A stretch of 6,852 bases of DNA from Acidobacterium sp. (lineage in GTDB: Bacteria > Acidobacteriota > Terriglobia > Terriglobales > Acidobacteriaceae), in assembly GCA_003152595.1 (NCBI GenBank), contig PMAM01000206.1:31775-38626 (forward strand), written 5' to 3'. The translations under genes and the position numbers were made by a program. Below are positions 5,185 to 6,852 of this stretch, piece by piece; position 1 is the stretch's first letter; each line of letters begins with the position of its first letter. The notes beneath the pieces are model-generated. The model did no database searches and was not told the DNA's origin. It saw nothing but the letters and a program-made list of their open reading frames with translations.

Positions 5185-6354
5185 ATGGCCAGTCTGCGCC
5201 GCATCTCCTACCTCTGGAAGGAACCGGACGCCGCTGGATCTTATTCGACCGGGATCTCGCTGCACAGCCACACCAATCAGTCGAAAGAAACCCTGGATTT
5301 CCTGGCGAACCTCGGCAGCCAGTACCCGCTGCTCCGTCCCATCCTGGCACGCAACGAGCGCAAGTCGCGCGAACAGCACAGCATTCCCATCAACTACTCT
5401 GCTGCCTGGTGGACCCCTCCCCTCACGCCTCGCATCGCCTTCGATGTCGAAAGCAGTCAGATCGAAAAGAAGCTCAACCTGATGCCGCTGGTTTCGATCA
5501 CCGATCACGACACCATCGCCGCTCCCATGCTCCTGCGCACCGTCGCCGCCGCCCGCCACATCCCGGTCTCGGTGGAGTGGAGCGCGCCCTTCGGTGGCGA
5601 TCAGGCCTTCCACCTCGGCATCCATAACCTGCCCAGCGACTCCGGCGCCGCCTGGATGAAGACCTTTGCCGAGTACACCGCGAAACCGAGTGAAACGCGC
5701 CTGACCGAGATCCTGGCTGCACTGCACGATCTGCCCAACGTCCTGATCGTGTTCAACCACCCGATGTGGGACCTCTACCTGATCGGAGCGGATAAGGCCG
5801 CCCAGCGCGTCAACGACTTCCTCACGGCCAACCACGCATTCATGCACGCCTTCGAGCTGAACGGCCTGCGCCACTGGGAAGAGAACCGCAGCGTGAAACG
5901 CCTGGCGCAGCAGTGGAACAAGTTGCTCATCTCCGGCGGCGATCGCCACGGGATGGAACCGAACGCGAACGTCAACCTCTCGAACGCGACCAGCTTCACC
6001 GAGTTCGTCCACGAGGTTCGCTACGAAGACCGCAGCCACGTGCTCTTCATGCCGCAATACTCAGAGCCCTGGAAGCATCGCATCCTCGAGTCCACACTCG
6101 ACGTGATCCGCGATTACCCGGAGTTCCCGATGGGCTCGCGCTACTGGGACGAACGCGTGTGGCACCCGGATCGCAATGGTGTGGTTCGCCCCCTGCGCGA
6201 ACTCTGGCCCGACGGCTCGGCGCCAGGCTGGATGACGATGACCATCAAGGCGGTTCGTCTGATGGGCAGCAGCCCGGTCTCGGGTGGCCTGCGCATGGCC
6301 TGGAGCGAGTCGCGCGAGCTGCGCTTCGCGCTGGGTGAGGACGCAGTCCGTTAA
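5185..6354 (+). CDS. Divergent PHP-superfamily metal-dependent hydrolase (probable phosphoesterase)
   Basis: This encodes 389 residues from ATG 5185. PHP-domain proteins bind up to three divalent metals and usually cleave phosphate esters. The expected ligand motifs appear in order: HSH (His27, His29) in SLHSHTNQS; TDHDT (106-110, His108); a Glu after a hydrophobic strand (VSVEWSAPF, Glu131); His143/His147 in FHLGIHNLP; NHP (His192) in VFNHPMWD; and GGDRHG (Asp253, His255). Two oddities: the usual SDG after the first motif is missing (here SKE), and about 77 residues separate HSH from TDHD, where about 25 is usual. The extra part (about 35-97) is charged and contains a YSAAWWTPPL stretch. After residue 260 a region of about 130 residues follows, rich in Trp, Tyr and Arg, which I cannot assign. 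No signal peptide or membrane segment is seen, so it is probably cytoplasmic. A GT4 gene follows 46 bases downstream, suggesting a joint role in glycolipid or glycan metabolism. The superfamily call is firm; the substrate is unknown. Confidence 0.85.
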   Translation: MASLRRISYLWKEPDAAGSYSTGISLHSHTNQSKETLDFLANLGSQYPLLRPILARNERKSREQHSIPINYSAAWWTPPLTPRIAFDVESSQIEKKLNLMPLVSITDHDTIAAPMLLRTVAAARHIPVSVEWSAPFGGDQAFHLGIHNLPSDSGAAWMKTFAEYTAKPSETRLTEILAALHDLPNVLIVFNHPMWDLYLIGADKAAQRVNDFLTANHAFMHAFELNGLRHWEENRSVKRLAQQWNKLLISGGDRHGMEPNANVNLSNATSFTEFVHEVRYEDRSHVLFMPQYSEPWKHRILESTLDVIRDYPEFPMGSRYWDERVWHPDRNGVVRPLRELWPDGSAPGWMTMTIKAVRLMGSSPVSGGLRMAWSESRELRFALGEDAVR

Positions 6355-6400
6355 CCGCTCGCCTGCGGAGTTGCAGCAACGCTCGATTGCCTGCGATCCC

Positions 6401-6852
6401 GTGACACGCGTCGCCTACTTCCCGGATTCATTTCACGAAGTCAACGGTGTCGCCCACACGTCGCGCCACTTTGAGGATTTCGCCCGTTGTCGCAACCTGC
6501 CCTTTCTGTGTGTGCGCGCCGGGGAGCGGCCTCGGCCACTGGCGACCGATGGAAACCTGACAACCCTGGAACTGCCCCGCGGCGTTCTCTCCATCCCGCT
6601 GGATAAGGACCTGAAGTTCGATCCTGCCTGGGTTCGCCACATCCCCGCCATCACACGCACGGTAAGGGCCTTCCGCCCCGACATCATTCACATCACCGGA
6701 CCGAGTGAGCTGGGCATGATCGGCGCAGCGCTGGCTCGGACGCTGCACATTCCGCTCGCCGCGTCGTGGCATACCAACGTCCACGAATATGCAGCCACGC
6801 GCTCCCATTGGTTCCTCGAAGGTCTTCCGGCACGGAGCGCCTCCGGAGCGGC
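6401..6852 (+). CDS. Glycosyltransferase family 4 (PimB/MgtA/SqdX-like), N-terminal part; 3' end outside the window
   Basis: An open frame starts at GTG 6401 and stays open to the window end, giving 150 codons of the N-terminal Rossmann domain of a GT-B glycosyltransferase. Proteins of this type transfer a sugar from a nucleotide donor to a lipid or glycan acceptor, usually at the inner face of the cytoplasmic membrane. The start VTRVAYFPDSFHEVNGVAH (1-19) matches the usual first strand and Gly-containing loop (NGVA) of this group. IHITGPSELGMIGAALA (96-112) and SWHTNVHEY (122-130), with His124 and His128, match the conserved positions of mannosyl- and sulfoquinovosyl-transferase-like GT4 enzymes. 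The donor-binding C-terminal domain with the EX7E motif lies beyond the window, so the sugar cannot be predicted. GTG 6401 is chosen because the homology starts there; an in-frame TTG at 6371 is possible, and neither has a clear RBS. It is probably co-transcribed with the PHP gene, 46 bases upstream. Confidence 0.9.
   Translation, partial: MTRVAYFPDSFHEVNGVAHTSRHFEDFARCRNLPFLCVRAGERPRPLATDGNLTTLELPRGVLSIPLDKDLKFDPAWVRHIPAITRTVRAFRPDIIHITGPSELGMIGAALARTLHIPLAASWHTNVHEYAATRSHWFLEGLPARSASGA

Noticed and set aside
5134..6057. Antisense open frame of 307 codons opposite the PHP gene
   Set aside because: It is an antisense shadow. The + strand frame has the ordered metal-ligand motifs and an ideal RBS.

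Overview
The window is GC-rich bacterial DNA with every convincing gene on the + strand. It most likely comes from an acidobacterium (Acidobacteriaceae/Terriglobales-like). The main clue is the large gene at 1071-3587. It encodes a two-module MacB/FtsX-type permease with no ATPase beside it, the architecture known as the acidobacterial duplicated orphan permease (ADOP). A GH78 rhamnosidase for plant or microbial glycans and a GT4 glycosyltransferase fit a soil polymer degrader, but the taxonomic call is an inference.

Layout. 1-965 is the 3' third of an alpha-L-rhamnosidase gene, cut by the window edge. 966-1070 is a short intergenic region with two competing inverted repeats and a good ribosome-binding site (RBS). 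1071-3587 is the ADOP permease. 3588-3687 holds a 7-bp tandem repeat and no gene. 3688-4014 encodes a small two-helix membrane protein, followed after one base by a LOG-family (TIGR00730-like) nucleotide phosphoribohydrolase homologue at 4016-4948. 4949-5184 is the most structured non-coding stretch: four inverted repeats, one of them nested around a perfect 10-bp palindrome, plus a direct repeat with a 10-bp period. 5185-6354 encodes a divergent PHP-superfamily metallohydrolase. After a 46-base gap, a GT4 glycosyltransferase starts at a GTG (6401) and runs off the window.

How the genes relate. The small membrane protein and LOG gene look like a coupled two-gene operon. The PHP protein and GT4 probably form a second one, consistent with envelope glycolipid or glycan metabolism, though this is inferred from order only. 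The rhamnosidase and ADOP seem to be independent units. The permease gene stands out because its third codon positions favour G, while its neighbours favour C. No RNA genes, CRISPR arrays, insertion sequences, phage genes or defence systems were seen. I do not find a clearly new system; the best leads are the divergent PHP protein paired with a GT4, the membrane-protein/LOG pair, and the structured 4949-5184 spacer.
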